NCBI RefSeq assembly: GCF_011068285.1
Contig: NZ_CP049616.1
Coordinates: 724,501 to 788,500 of the forward strand
DNA: 64,000 nucleotides
Direction of reading: 5' to 3'
DNA from: Flagellimonas oceani
Lineage (GTDB): Bacteria > Bacteroidota > Bacteroidia > Flavobacteriales > Flavobacteriaceae
Under the pieces are notes generated by a model that was given only the letters and a program-made list of their open reading frames with translations, had not been told where the DNA came from and searched no databases. How positions within the stretch are numbered: position 1 is the first letter of the stretch; the number at the start of each line of letters is the position of its first letter. Position numbers and translations under genes: made by a program. Shown piece after piece: positions 50,300 to 59,439 of this stretch.

Positions 50300-50532
50300 G
50301 AAAACATGTGCACATTCTTGTGGCGCTTGTCCAACTTAATCTTTTCGTATAGCTCAAGAACCTTTGTCCTGTCCCCTTCCAGGACCTGTATAAATCCCCC
50401 CATGTAATATATAAGGCAGCCCGTAATATTGTCGCGTATGTTGTTGTTGCGTGATTGCTCCAATAAAAGTCCCATCTCTTGGTTATCCATTGGTTTTACG
50501 ATTACCGATTCGTAGGTGAGGGTGTAGATCAT
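50287..50532 (-). pseudogene. BLUF photoreceptor gene, 5' half
   Basis: 81 residues from ATG 50532 (MIYTLTYES; a longer start at 50556 is less likely). It carries the flavin-site Tyr in TLTYES, the Asn region NNNIRDNITGCLIY and Gln in GGFIQVLEG, then KLDKRHKNVHMFSYPR and a stop made by the terminal repeat of the inserted element. The rest of the domain, including the Trp/Met strand, is at 46554-46792. Blue-light sensing through flavin is therefore very probably lost. Confidence 0.88.
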
Positions 50533-50612
50533 AGGTTGTGTTCGAATAAACTTCAAACATAATTTTTTAGCACAAAACGGGCAAGTAGTTTTTGCTAAAT
50601 TTTAGGCAAAAA

Positions 50613-50638
50613 AAAAGCTGACCGGACGGTCAGCTTTT
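50613..50638 (-). terminator. clpC terminator
   Basis: AAAAGCTGACCG and CGGTCAGCTTTT form a near-perfect stem; on the minus strand a run of T follows. It lies 21 bases after the clpC stop. Confidence 0.88.
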
Positions 50639-50658
50639 GTATTTAATAAGGTTCGAAT

Positions 50659-53217
50659 CTATTTTTCGGCCTCAGGTGATTTTTCGGCTTTTTTAATTTT
50701 GATGGTGAGCTCTTCTTTGCTCTCGTCCAAATCCATAAAAATGCTATCGCCCTCTTCCAACTTGGAATTCACGATTTCCTCTGCCAATGAGTCCTCGATA
50801 TACTTTTGGATGGCTCTTTTTAGAGGTCTTGCACCATATTGCTTGTCAAACCCTTTATCGGCGATATAATCTTTTGCCTTGTCGGAAAGCGTTAAATCGT
50901 AACCGATTTCCTTGATTCTTTTATAGAGTTTGTTCAACTCAATATCAATGATTTTGTGAATGTCCCCTCTTTCCAGAGCGTTGAATACCACAACATCATC
51001 TATCCTGTTCAAGAACTCGGGGGCAAATGCTTTTTTCAAGGCATTTTCGATAACGCTCTTTTGATGGTCGTCCGCCTGAGCCTTTTTTGCTGCGGTCCCA
51101 AAACCTACGCCCTGTCCAAAATCCTTCAATTGTCTGGCACCGATATTGGAAGTCATAATAATGATGGAGTTCCTAAAATCGATTTTACGTCCTAGGCTAT
51201 CGGTCAGGAAACCGTCATCCAGTACTTGCAACAGCATGTTGAATACATCGGGGTGAGCTTTTTCCACCTCGTCCAATAGAATAACGGAGTAGGGCTTGCG
51301 ACGGACTTTTTCCGTCAACTGTCCACCTTCTTCATAGCCTACGTATCCCGGAGGTGCACCCACCAATCTTGAGATGGCGAATTTTTCCATGTATTCGCTC
51401 ATGTCTATTCGGATAAGGGCATCTTCGGAATCAAAGAGTTCCTTGGCCAAAATTTTTGCCAACTGGGTTTTACCCACACCGGTTTGCCCCAAGAAAATGA
51501 ACGAACCAATAGGTTTGTTCGGGTCCTTGAGTCCAGCGCGGTTACGTTGGATGGCCCTCGCAACTTTGGATACGGCTTCATCTTGACCGATGACAAATCC
51601 TTTGATGAGGTTCGGCAGTTCGGCCAATTTGTTGCTTTCGGTTTGTGCTATTCTGTTTACGGGGATGCCGCTCATCATGGAAACTACGTCGGCAACATTG
51701 TCTTCCGATACGGTCTCCCTATGGAGTTTGCTTTCTTCTTCCCAACGCTCCTGTGCGGTCGCCAAATCCTTTTCCAGACGTTTTTCATCGTCACGTAGCT
51801 TGGCAGCCTCTTCGTACTTTTGTTTTTTGACAACGCTGTTCTTGAGTTCGCGAACATCTTCGAGCTGGCTTTCCAGTTCCAAGATCTGTTTGGGAACGTC
51901 CATGTTAACAATGTGTACTCTTGAGCCCGCTTCATCCAAGGCATCGATGGCCTTGTCCGGAAGGAAACGGTCCGTCATGTAACGGTTGGTCAATTTTACA
52001 CAGGCCATAATGGCTTCGTCCGTATAATTTACATTGTGGTGCTCTTCGTACTTGCCCTTGATGTTCATCAAAATTTCAATGGTTTCTTCCACGGTGGTGG
52101 GCTCTACCATTACCTTTTGGAAGCGACGTTCCAGGGCACCGTCTTTTTCTATGTATTGTCTGTATTCATCCAGCGTTGTTGCACCGATACATTGAATTTC
52201 TCCCCTTGCCAATGCGGGTTTGAACATATTGGAGGCATCCAAGCTTCCAGTTGCGCCACCAGCACCTACAATGGTGTGTATCTCGTCAATAAACAGGATG
52301 ATGTCGTCGTTCTTCTCCAATTCGTTCATAACCGCTTTCATGCGCTCCTCGAACTGGCCACGATACTTTGTACCGGCCACCAAAGAGGCAAGGTCTAAGG
52401 TTACTACACGTTTGTTGTAAAGTATTCGCGATACCTTTTTGTTGATGATGCGCAATGCCAGACCTTCGGCAATGGCACTTTTGCCCACACCGGGCTCACC
52501 AATAAGCAACGGGTTGTTCTTTTTACGTCTGCTCAATATTTGGGAAACACGCTCAATTTCCTTTTCCCTGCCCACAACGGGGTCCAATTTGTTCTCTTCG
52601 GCCAAACGGGTAAGGTCGCGTCCAAAGTTGTCCAGAACCGGGGTTTTGGATTTTTTGTTTCCTTTTTGTGCAGCGCTTCCGGAACCGAAAGAGCCTTCTT
52701 TGCTATCTCCCATATCATCTGTGTCCCCCGGGAAGGATTCCGCTTGAGGGGTGTCTATATAATCGTCGTCACTTGTAATCATGGATTTGAACTGTTCCTT
52801 GACGTTGTCGTAGTCCACTTTTAACTTGTGCAACAATTTGGTTGTTGGATCATTCTCGTTCCTAAGGATGCACAGCAATAGGTGTGCTGTGTTTATAGAG
52901 GAACTTTGGAAAAGCTTTGCTTCCAAAAATGTGGTCTTCAATGCCCGTTCCGCTTGGCGGGTCAGGTGAAGATTCTTTTTGTCCTTCTGGATTGTTCCCG
53001 AGTTGGGGTTCGCCGGGCTAAGGATTTCCACCTTTCTGCGCAGGTGGTCCAAATCCACGTCGAGTGCATCCAATATATTTATGGCTTTGCCATTTCCGTC
53101 TCTTAAAAGACCTAGCATAAGGTGCTCCGTACCAATAAAGTCATGGCCCAGTCTTAGGGCTTCTTCCTTGCTGTATGCTATAACGTCTTTTACTCTGGGG
53201 GAAAAATTATCGTCCAT
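50659..53217 (-). CDS. clpC: ATP-dependent Clp protease ATPase subunit ClpC
   Basis: Unfoldase that feeds ClpP. 852 residues from ATG 53217 (MDDNFSPRVKDVIAYS); the six earlier residues are less conserved. Two N-domain repeats (to about 150), AAA1 Walker A GEPGVGKSA, a UVR-type middle motif (VKKQKYEEAAKLRDDEKRL), AAA2 Walker A GQTGVGKTQ, and a C-terminal acidic tail. The UVR motif marks ClpC rather than ClpB. It is divergent from gyrA, with 261 bases between them. Confidence 0.95.
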   Translation of the reverse strand: MDDNFSPRVKDVIAYSKEEALRLGHDFIGTEHLMLGLLRDGNGKAINILDALDVDLDHLRRKVEILSPANPNSGTIQKDKKNLHLTRQAERALKTTFLEAKLFQSSSINTAHLLLCILRNENDPTTKLLHKLKVDYDNVKEQFKSMITSDDDYIDTPQAESFPGDTDDMGDSKEGSFGSGSAAQKGNKKSKTPVLDNFGRDLTRLAEENKLDPVVGREKEIERVSQILSRRKKNNPLLIGEPGVGKSAIAEGLALRIINKKVSRILYNKRVVTLDLASLVAGTKYRGQFEERMKAVMNELEKNDDIILFIDEIHTIVGAGGATGSLDASNMFKPALARGEIQCIGATTLDEYRQYIEKDGALERRFQKVMVEPTTVEETIEILMNIKGKYEEHHNVNYTDEAIMACVKLTNRYMTDRFLPDKAIDALDEAGSRVHIVNMDVPKQILELESQLEDVRELKNSVVKKQKYEEAAKLRDDEKRLEKDLATAQERWEEESKLHRETVSEDNVADVVSMMSGIPVNRIAQTESNKLAELPNLIKGFVIGQDEAVSKVARAIQRNRAGLKDPNKPIGSFIFLGQTGVGKTQLAKILAKELFDSEDALIRIDMSEYMEKFAISRLVGAPPGYVGYEEGGQLTEKVRRKPYSVILLDEVEKAHPDVFNMLLQVLDDGFLTDSLGRKIDFRNSIIIMTSNIGARQLKDFGQGVGFGTAAKKAQADDHQKSVIENALKKAFAPEFLNRIDDVVVFNALERGDIHKIIDIELNKLYKRIKEIGYDLTLSDKAKDYIADKGFDKQYGARPLKRAIQKYIEDSLAEEIVNSKLEEGDSIFMDLDESKEELTIKIKKAEKSPEAEK

Positions 53218-53478
53218 ACGTTTCTTTTTCAGCAATTAAAATTAATAAAAGTATTGTTATGGTGGTCAAATACCGTACCCTTATTCGATAAAGTAGTGGT
53301 AAATGTCGGAATAATTAATGTTTTTTTGGGATTTAACAAACCTTTATTGTTCCAATATCGATTATGGCCGCAATGTTGATAATTTTTTTAATAAAGTATT
53401 CGCAAAGGGTTATAAAAGCTGCTATTTTCTGTATATTGCCATGATAATTTAACCACAAAAAATCTATAATAAATAAGC

Positions 53479-56007
53479 ATGGCGGAAGGAGAAAAGTTAA
53501 TTCCCATTAATATTGAGGATGAGATGAAATCTGCCTACATTGATTATTCAATGTCGGTCATTGTGTCACGTGCCCTGCCAGATGTTCGTGATGGTTTAAA
53601 GCCTGTTCACCGACGAGTGCTCTACGGAATGCACGATTTAGGGGTCAGGTCCAATAGTTCGCATAAAAAGTCCGCCCGTATCGTGGGGGAGGTTTTAGGT
53701 AAGTATCACCCGCACGGTGATTCTTCCGTATATGATACCATGGTGCGTATGGCCCAGGAATGGAGCCTTAGGTACATGTTGGTGGATGGTCAAGGTAACT
53801 TTGGTTCCGTGGATGGCGACAGCCCTGCGGCCATGCGTTATACCGAGGCCAAAATGCGCAAGATCGCCGAGGAGATGTTGGCCGATATCGATAAGGATAC
53901 CGTGGACCATCAGCTTAATTTTGATGATACCATACAGGAACCTACCGTATTGCCGACCCGTATTCCCAACTTATTGGTGAACGGGGCATCGGGTATTGCC
54001 GTAGGTATGGCTACCAACATGCCGCCGCACAATCTTCGTGAGGTTGTGGACGGTACCGTAGCATATATTGACAATCACGATATAGAGATAGATGAACTCA
54101 TTACGCACATTAAAGCTCCGGATTTCCCTACCGGCGGAATCATTTATGGTTATGATGGCGTAAAAGAAGCATTCCATACAGGTCGCGGTCGTGTAGTGAT
54201 GCGTGCCAAGGCCACTATTGAAGAGGTCCAGGGGAAGGAAAGTATCGTTGTTACCGAAATTCCTTACCAAGTGAACAAGGCGGATATGATCAAGAAGACT
54301 GCCGACCTTGTCAACGAAAAGAAAATAGAAGGCATCTCTACCATAAGGGATGAGTCCGACAGAAACGGAATGCGCATCGTTTATATTTTGAAGCGTGATG
54401 CCATTCCGAACATTGTACTCAATATGTTGTACAAGTACACGGCACTTCAATCCTCGTTCAGTGTAAACAACATTGCGCTTGTTAACGGTAGGCCGGAACT
54501 GCTGAACCTTAAGGAAATTATCCACCATTTTGTGGAGCACAGGCACGAGGTCGTGGTTCGAAGAACCAAATTCGAACTTAAAAAAGCCGAAGATCGTGCC
54601 CATATCTTGGAAGGACTCATTATTGCTTCGGACAATATCGATGAAGTAATTGCCATTATTAGAGGTTCTTCCAATGTTGAGGAAGCGCGTAATAAGTTGA
54701 TGGAACGTTTCAAATTGACCGAGGTTCAGGCCAAGGCCATTGTTGAAATGCGTTTGCGTCAGCTTACCGGACTGGAGCAGGACAAATTGCGCGAAGAACA
54801 TGCGGAACTTTTGAAGACTATCGAAGATTTGAAGGATATTCTTGAAAAGAAGGAGCGCAGAATGCAAATCATCAAAGATGAACTTCTTGAGGTAAAAGAG
54901 AAGTATGGTGACGATAGAAGGTCCGAAATCAACTACGCAGGTGGAGATTTGAGCATCGAGGATATGATTCCGGATGAACAAGTGGTGATTACCATTTCGC
55001 ATGCCGGCTATATCAAAAGAACATCGCTTACCGAGTACAAGACGCAGAACAGGGGAGGAGTTGGTCAAAAGGCATCCTCTACCCGAAACGAGGATTTCTT
55101 GGAGCACCTGTTCGTGGGCACCAACCACCAATACATGTTGTTCTTTACCCAAAAAGGAAAATGTTTCTGGATGCGCGTATTCGAAATCCCTGAAGGAAGT
55201 AGAACATCCAAAGGTAGGGCCATCCAAAACCTGATCAATATAGAGCAGGATGACAAGGTCAAGGCATTTATCTGTACCCAGGACCTAAAAGATGAGGAAT
55301 ATGTGAACAGTCACTTTGTCATCATGGCGACCAAAAAGGGAACGGTAAAGAAAACATCTTTGGAGCAATACTCCAGACCGCGTCAAAATGGTATCAATGC
55401 CATCACCATACGTGAGGACGATGAGTTGCTGGAAGCTAAACTGACCACAGGTACGAGTCAAATATTCCTTGGGCTCAAGTCAGGGAAAGCCATTCGTTTT
55501 GAAGAATCAAAAACCAGGCCGATGGGAAGGAACGCTTCAGGTGTAAGAGGTGTTACTTTGGCAGACGACAAGGATGAAGTGGTAGGAATGGTTTCCGTCC
55601 ATAATTTTGAAGACGATATTCTTGTGGTGTCCGAAAGAGGTTATGGTAAACGTTCCAATATTGAGGACTATAGGATTACCAACAGGGGCGGAAAAGGTGT
55701 GAAGACCATTTCCATTACCGAGAAGACCGGAGGTTTGGTAGCCATCAAAAACGTAACCGATACCGATGATTTGATGATCATCAACAAGTCTGGAATTGCC
55801 ATTAGAATGGGCGTTGAGGACCTAAGGGTAATGGGACGGGCTACACAGGGCGTTCGACTCATCAACCTAAAGGACAACGATTCCATTGCCGCAGTTGCCA
55901 AAGTAATGAAAGAAGATGACCCGGTGGACGAAGTGGATATTAGGGATATCGAAGTCAAAGGGGAAGATGGCACGGCTATTGATGATATTACGGACGAAAA
56001 AGAATAA
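53479..56007 (+). CDS. gyrA: DNA gyrase subunit A
   Basis: Introduces negative supercoils with GyrB. 842 residues. The breakage-reunion domain has the catalytic Tyr in [10 protein letters not shown] and the quinolone region [15 protein letters not shown] with Ser82 and Asp86 (the unmutated, drug-sensitive residue types at the E. coli 83 and 87 positions). The C-terminal beta-pinwheel includes NRGGVG and NRGGKGV boxes. The tail is acidic, as in many Bacteroidota. gyrB is not in the window. A TPR protein follows 51 bases later. Confidence 0.97.
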   Translation: MAEGEKLIPINIEDEMKSAYIDYSMSVIVSRALPDVRDGLKPVHRRVLYGMHDLGVRSNSSHKKSARIVGEVLGKYHPHGDSSVYDTMVRMAQEWSLRYMLVDGQGNFGSVDGDSPAAMRYTEAKMRKIAEEMLADIDKDTVDHQLNFDDTIQEPTVLPTRIPNLLVNGASGIAVGMATNMPPHNLREVVDGTVAYIDNHDIEIDELITHIKAPDFPTGGIIYGYDGVKEAFHTGRGRVVMRAKATIEEVQGKESIVVTEIPYQVNKADMIKKTADLVNEKKIEGISTIRDESDRNGMRIVYILKRDAIPNIVLNMLYKYTALQSSFSVNNIALVNGRPELLNLKEIIHHFVEHRHEVVVRRTKFELKKAEDRAHILEGLIIASDNIDEVIAIIRGSSNVEEARNKLMERFKLTEVQAKAIVEMRLRQLTGLEQDKLREEHAELLKTIEDLKDILEKKERRMQIIKDELLEVKEKYGDDRRSEINYAGGDLSIEDMIPDEQVVITISHAGYIKRTSLTEYKTQNRGGVGQKASSTRNEDFLEHLFVGTNHQYMLFFTQKGKCFWMRVFEIPEGSRTSKGRAIQNLINIEQDDKVKAFICTQDLKDEEYVNSHFVIMATKKGTVKKTSLEQYSRPRQNGINAITIREDDELLEAKLTTGTSQIFLGLKSGKAIRFEESKTRPMGRNASGVRGVTLADDKDEVVGMVSVHNFEDDILVVSERGYGKRSNIEDYRITNRGGKGVKTISITEKTGGLVAIKNVTDTDDLMIINKSGIAIRMGVEDLRVMGRATQGVRLINLKDNDSIAAVAKVMKEDDPVDEVDIRDIEVKGEDGTAIDDITDEKE

Positions 56008-56058
56008 TTAGTATATTAAGTAGTAATCGATAAACACTAAATAATTTCAATTTTAAAC

Positions 56059-57321
56059 ATGAGAACAAGAATATTAATGCTATTGGCCGTAGGGGTATCC
56101 GCAATGGGATTTGCCCAGAAGGATGAGATGAAGACGGCAGAAAAGGCTCTTAAGGATGGTGATGCTGCAGCTGCAAAAGCTGCTCTGGTAAGTGCATCTT
56201 CCACAATCGGTTCGGCCAAGGAGAAAGACCAGGCCGAGTATTATGCCCTTTTGGGAAATGCAAACTATGAAATCGCCAAAAAAGGTGAAGTTTCCGCATT
56301 TCAAGAAGCCGTAGATGCCTACAATAAAGTAATCGAGATAGAGGAAGCTGACGGAAAATCCAAGTACACTTCTGTGGCACAAGAAAAAATGAGCCAAATG
56401 ACGGCTGATTTGGTGAACTCTGCCGTTGAGGACAACAATAACAAAAAGTTCGGTGAGGCAGCTGAAAAATTGTACATGGGATACAAATTAAGCCCAAAAG
56501 ATACCGTATATCTTTACTATGCGGCCAGCAGCGCCGTAAACGGGCAGGATTATGAAGAGGCTTTGAAATACTACAAGGAACTTAAGGACTTGGGATACAA
56601 TGGAGAATCTACAACATATACTGCGGTAAACGTTGAGTCCGGTGAAACCGAAAGCATGGACAAGGCGACCCGCGACCTGTATGTAAAAGCTGGTACCCAC
56701 AAAGACCCTAAAGAAGAGGTAAGCCCATCCAAAAAGCCGGAGATCGTTAAGAACATTGCGTTGATTTATCAGCAAATGGGTGAAAATGAAAAGGCAATTG
56801 AAGCTTACGCGGATGCAAGAGCTGAAAATCCAGAAGATGTAAACTTAGTATTGGGCGAAGCCAACCTTTACTACGCTATTGGGGAAAAGGACAAGTTCAA
56901 GGAATTGATGGGACAGGCATCTGCCATGGCCCCTGACAACGCCGATTTGCTATATAATATTGGTGTAATCAATATGGAGCAAGGAAACTTGCAGGATGCA
57001 AGGGACGCCTACAAAAAAGCATTGGCCATTGACCCAGGTTACATCAATGCACTATTGAACCTTTCCACTACCTATGTGAACGAAGGTAACGGTCTTATTG
57101 ATGAGATGAACGCATTGGGAACCTCCAAAGCCGATATCGCCAAGTACGATGAGCTAAAGGAGAAAAAGGATAGCTTGTTCAAAGAAGGAGCTGCTGTTTT
57201 GGAAGATGCATTGCAGTCAAACCCGGATAACGAAAGTATCTTGACCCAGTTGAAAAACATTTATGGAGCTTTGGGTGACAATGAAAACTTCATGAGAATC
57301 AAAAAGCTTTTGGGAGAGTAA
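56059..57321 (+). CDS. Exported tetratricopeptide-repeat protein
   Basis: 420 residues with a signal peptide (MRTRILMLLAVGVSAMGFAQ). TPR units are spread along the protein, clear examples being YYALLGNANYEIAKKG, GENEKAIEAYADARAENPED and LQDARDAYKKALAIDPGYIN. Periplasmic or surface-associated scaffold; partner unknown. It follows gyrA and has a strong terminator. Confidence 0.85.
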   Translation: MRTRILMLLAVGVSAMGFAQKDEMKTAEKALKDGDAAAAKAALVSASSTIGSAKEKDQAEYYALLGNANYEIAKKGEVSAFQEAVDAYNKVIEIEEADGKSKYTSVAQEKMSQMTADLVNSAVEDNNNKKFGEAAEKLYMGYKLSPKDTVYLYYAASSAVNGQDYEEALKYYKELKDLGYNGESTTYTAVNVESGETESMDKATRDLYVKAGTHKDPKEEVSPSKKPEIVKNIALIYQQMGENEKAIEAYADARAENPEDVNLVLGEANLYYAIGEKDKFKELMGQASAMAPDNADLLYNIGVINMEQGNLQDARDAYKKALAIDPGYINALLNLSTTYVNEGNGLIDEMNALGTSKADIAKYDELKEKKDSLFKEGAAVLEDALQSNPDNESILTQLKNIYGALGDNENFMRIKKLLGE

Positions 57322-57352
57322 TCATCACGTATTGACTTCCTATAAAAAATGT

Positions 57353-57377
57353 GCCCCGATAATTCGGGGCTTTTTTT
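57353..57377. terminator. Terminator after the TPR gene
   Basis: GCCCCGA (57353-57359) pairs with TCGGGGC (57364-57370) around TAAT, followed by seven T. It touches the 3' end of the convergent NlpC/P60 gene. Confidence 0.9.
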
Positions 57378-58128
57378 ATATCACTTTTTTGATGACCCGC
57401 AATTGGTGGGTGTACAGTTTTTCTTCGGAGTTGAATATACCCGTATGGTCTATTCTATCAATGCGGACGTGGCCGTTTACATGGATGATATAATTATCTT
57501 TAAGAATAATGCCGACATGGTCTATCACACCTTCGTTATCATCAAAAAACGCCAGATCGCCAGGCTCGCTTTCTTCAATAAAACTCAAGGCTTCTCCTTG
57601 CTTGGACTGACCGGCCGCCGTTCGTTCCAGTGAATGTCCATTGATTTTGTATACCATCTGTGTAAAACCCGAACAGTCAATGCCGAAAGGTGTTTTCCCT
57701 CCGGCCAAATAGGGCGCCTTTAAGTACATAATTGCAATGTCGACCAAACTCTCTTTTGGATTTTTGTCCGTGTGAACATTACCTTCAAAGGTATGGTTGA
57801 GCAGGACGGAAGAATTTATCATGGAACCCAAGAGAATGGGCAATAACATGCCATCGCTGGTACAGATGTGCGAAATGATGTCAGACGAAATTTTTCGTGG
57901 CTTTAGGGCCTCAATCTCGTCATAGATGTCCTCGTTGATAAACCTCAGTTGATTGTTGAGAATCCAACCTTCAAAACTGTCATAAGCTGATCTTATCCTG
58001 CTCCATTTCTTCCTGCTCTCCAAAACTTTAAAATGTTCCCCGTAAAGTAGTTGGGAAGACATTTCGGCACAATCGTCCGGATTTGTTCTGATGGGAACAA
58101 TACTTAGAGGACAAATTCCATATTGCAT
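57376..58128 (-). CDS. SH3-NlpC/P60 family peptidoglycan hydrolase
   Basis: 250 residues: SH3-like part (about 1-80, with LLYGEHFKVLESRKKWSRIR) and an NlpC/P60 (C40) domain with the catalytic Cys in GIDCSGFTQMVYK and His in DHVGIILKDNYIIHVNGHVR. The family cuts peptidoglycan stem peptides. No signal peptide is seen, so it may be a cytoplasmic recycling enzyme (YkfC-like) rather than a secreted hydrolase. Lies 20 bases downstream of the thiolase on the same strand. Confidence 0.87.
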   Translation of the reverse strand: MQYGICPLSIVPIRTNPDDCAEMSSQLLYGEHFKVLESRKKWSRIRSAYDSFEGWILNNQLRFINEDIYDEIEALKPRKISSDIISHICTSDGMLLPILLGSMINSSVLLNHTFEGNVHTDKNPKESLVDIAIMYLKAPYLAGGKTPFGIDCSGFTQMVYKINGHSLERTAAGQSKQGEALSFIEESEPGDLAFFDDNEGVIDHVGIILKDNYIIHVNGHVRIDRIDHTGIFNSEEKLYTHQLRVIKKVI

Positions 58129-58148
58129 TTACTGTACAGATTGAATCA

Positions 58149-59324
58149 CTAATTTCTTTCCAAAACAATGGATGATGCTCCGCCACCACCATTGCAAATG
58201 GCCGCAGCTCCCAATTTGGCATTGTTCTGCTCCAATATATTCAATAAAGTGATGGTGATTCTTGCTCCAGAACAGCCCAATGGGTGTCCCAGGGAAACAG
58301 CGCCACCATTAACATTTACGTTGGAATCGGTAAGCCCAAGAATCTTCATGTTGGCCAAACCTACTACGGAAAATGCCTCGTTGAACTCAAAATAATCGAT
58401 ATCCTCGATGGATACCCCTGCACGGTCCAATGCTTTTGGAAGTGCTTTGGCCGGGGCGGTGGTGAACCATTCTGGCTCATGTGCGGCATCGGCATACCCT
58501 TTAATGGTCGCCAGTGGCGTTAAACCAAGTTCTTTGGCTTTCTCCTCGCTCATCAGCACAACTGCAGCTGCACCATCGTTAATGGTTGAGGCGTTGGCCG
58601 CGGTCACCGTACCATCCTTGGAAAATGCGGGCCGTAAGGACGCTACCTTTTCCAACTTTACATTTTTATACTCTTCGTCCTCGCTTACCACAATGGGTTC
58701 TCCTCTTCGCTGAGGTACCTCCACGGGAACTACTTCGTTATCAAATTTTCCGCTTTTCCAAGCTTCAGCAGATCTTTTGTACGACTGAATGGCATAGGCA
58801 TCTTGGTCTTCTCTGCTGAATTTATATTCGGTGGCGCAGGCGTCGGCACAAACTCCCATGGCATTTTGATCATACGCATCCACAAGACCGTCTTTCTGCA
58901 TACCATCCACCAAAGTTGCGGGACCGAACTTGGTTCCGCTTCTCATATAAGCGTAATGGGGGATAAGGCTCATGTTTTCCATACCTCCGGCAACAACAAT
59001 CGAATTTTCGCCCAAAGCGATGGATTGCGCTCCTTGCATAATCGTTTTCATTCCGGAAGAACATACTTTGTTCACCGTAGTGCAGGGTACGGTATTGGGA
59101 ATTCCGGCAAAAATTGCGGCCTGCCGGGCCGGTGCTTGCCCGGTACCTGCCTGTACCACATTGCCCATTAAAACTTCTTCCACAAGTTCTGGCTTAAGCC
59201 CTATTTTATCCAATGCTCCCTTTATGGCAACGGCACCTAATTTGGGTGCTGGAACGGATGATAAAGCTCCCATAAAACTTCCTATCGGGGTTCTTGCGGC
59301 GGAAACGATTACTACTTTTTTCAT
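58149..59324 (-). CDS. Acetyl-CoA C-acetyltransferase (thiolase)
   Basis: Condenses or cleaves acetoacetyl-CoA/3-ketoacyl-CoA. 391 residues. Active-site Cys in VNKVCSSGMKTI (about residue 88), His in VSLGHPLGCSGAR and the C-terminal AICNGGGGASS. A typical AtoB/FadA-like thiolase; whether biosynthetic or degradative cannot be told. Divergent from the PgpH-like gene. Confidence 0.93.
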   Translation of the reverse strand: MKKVVIVSAARTPIGSFMGALSSVPAPKLGAVAIKGALDKIGLKPELVEEVLMGNVVQAGTGQAPARQAAIFAGIPNTVPCTTVNKVCSSGMKTIMQGAQSIALGENSIVVAGGMENMSLIPHYAYMRSGTKFGPATLVDGMQKDGLVDAYDQNAMGVCADACATEYKFSREDQDAYAIQSYKRSAEAWKSGKFDNEVVPVEVPQRRGEPIVVSEDEEYKNVKLEKVASLRPAFSKDGTVTAANASTINDGAAAVVLMSEEKAKELGLTPLATIKGYADAAHEPEWFTTAPAKALPKALDRAGVSIEDIDYFEFNEAFSVVGLANMKILGLTDSNVNVNGGAVSLGHPLGCSGARITITLLNILEQNNAKLGAAAICNGGGGASSIVLERN

Positions 59325-59412
59325 ATGTGCATTTTTACTCCTGCGAAAATACTAAATTTAAATGCAAACCGATAAGGAGCTCGGTCAACTCACTTCTTAT
59401 ATATTAATTTTC

Positions 59413-59420
59413 TATTTTTG
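59413..59420 (+). promoter_or_regulatory. Promoter -7 box for the PgpH-like gene
   Basis: TATTTTTG matches TAnnTTTG, 19 bases before the ATG. Confidence 0.5.
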
Positions 59421-59439
59421 AAGCTAACAGTTTTACGGA

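Noticed and set aside
53218..53478. Riboswitch or RNA gene between clpC and gyrA
   Set aside because: AT-rich, no strong hairpins; probably just divergent promoters.
53695..55227. Long open frames opposite gyrA (418 residues) and opposite lon, thrA, clpC and rpsA
   Set aside because: They lie wholly antisense to conserved genes, have low-complexity composition and no family signature.
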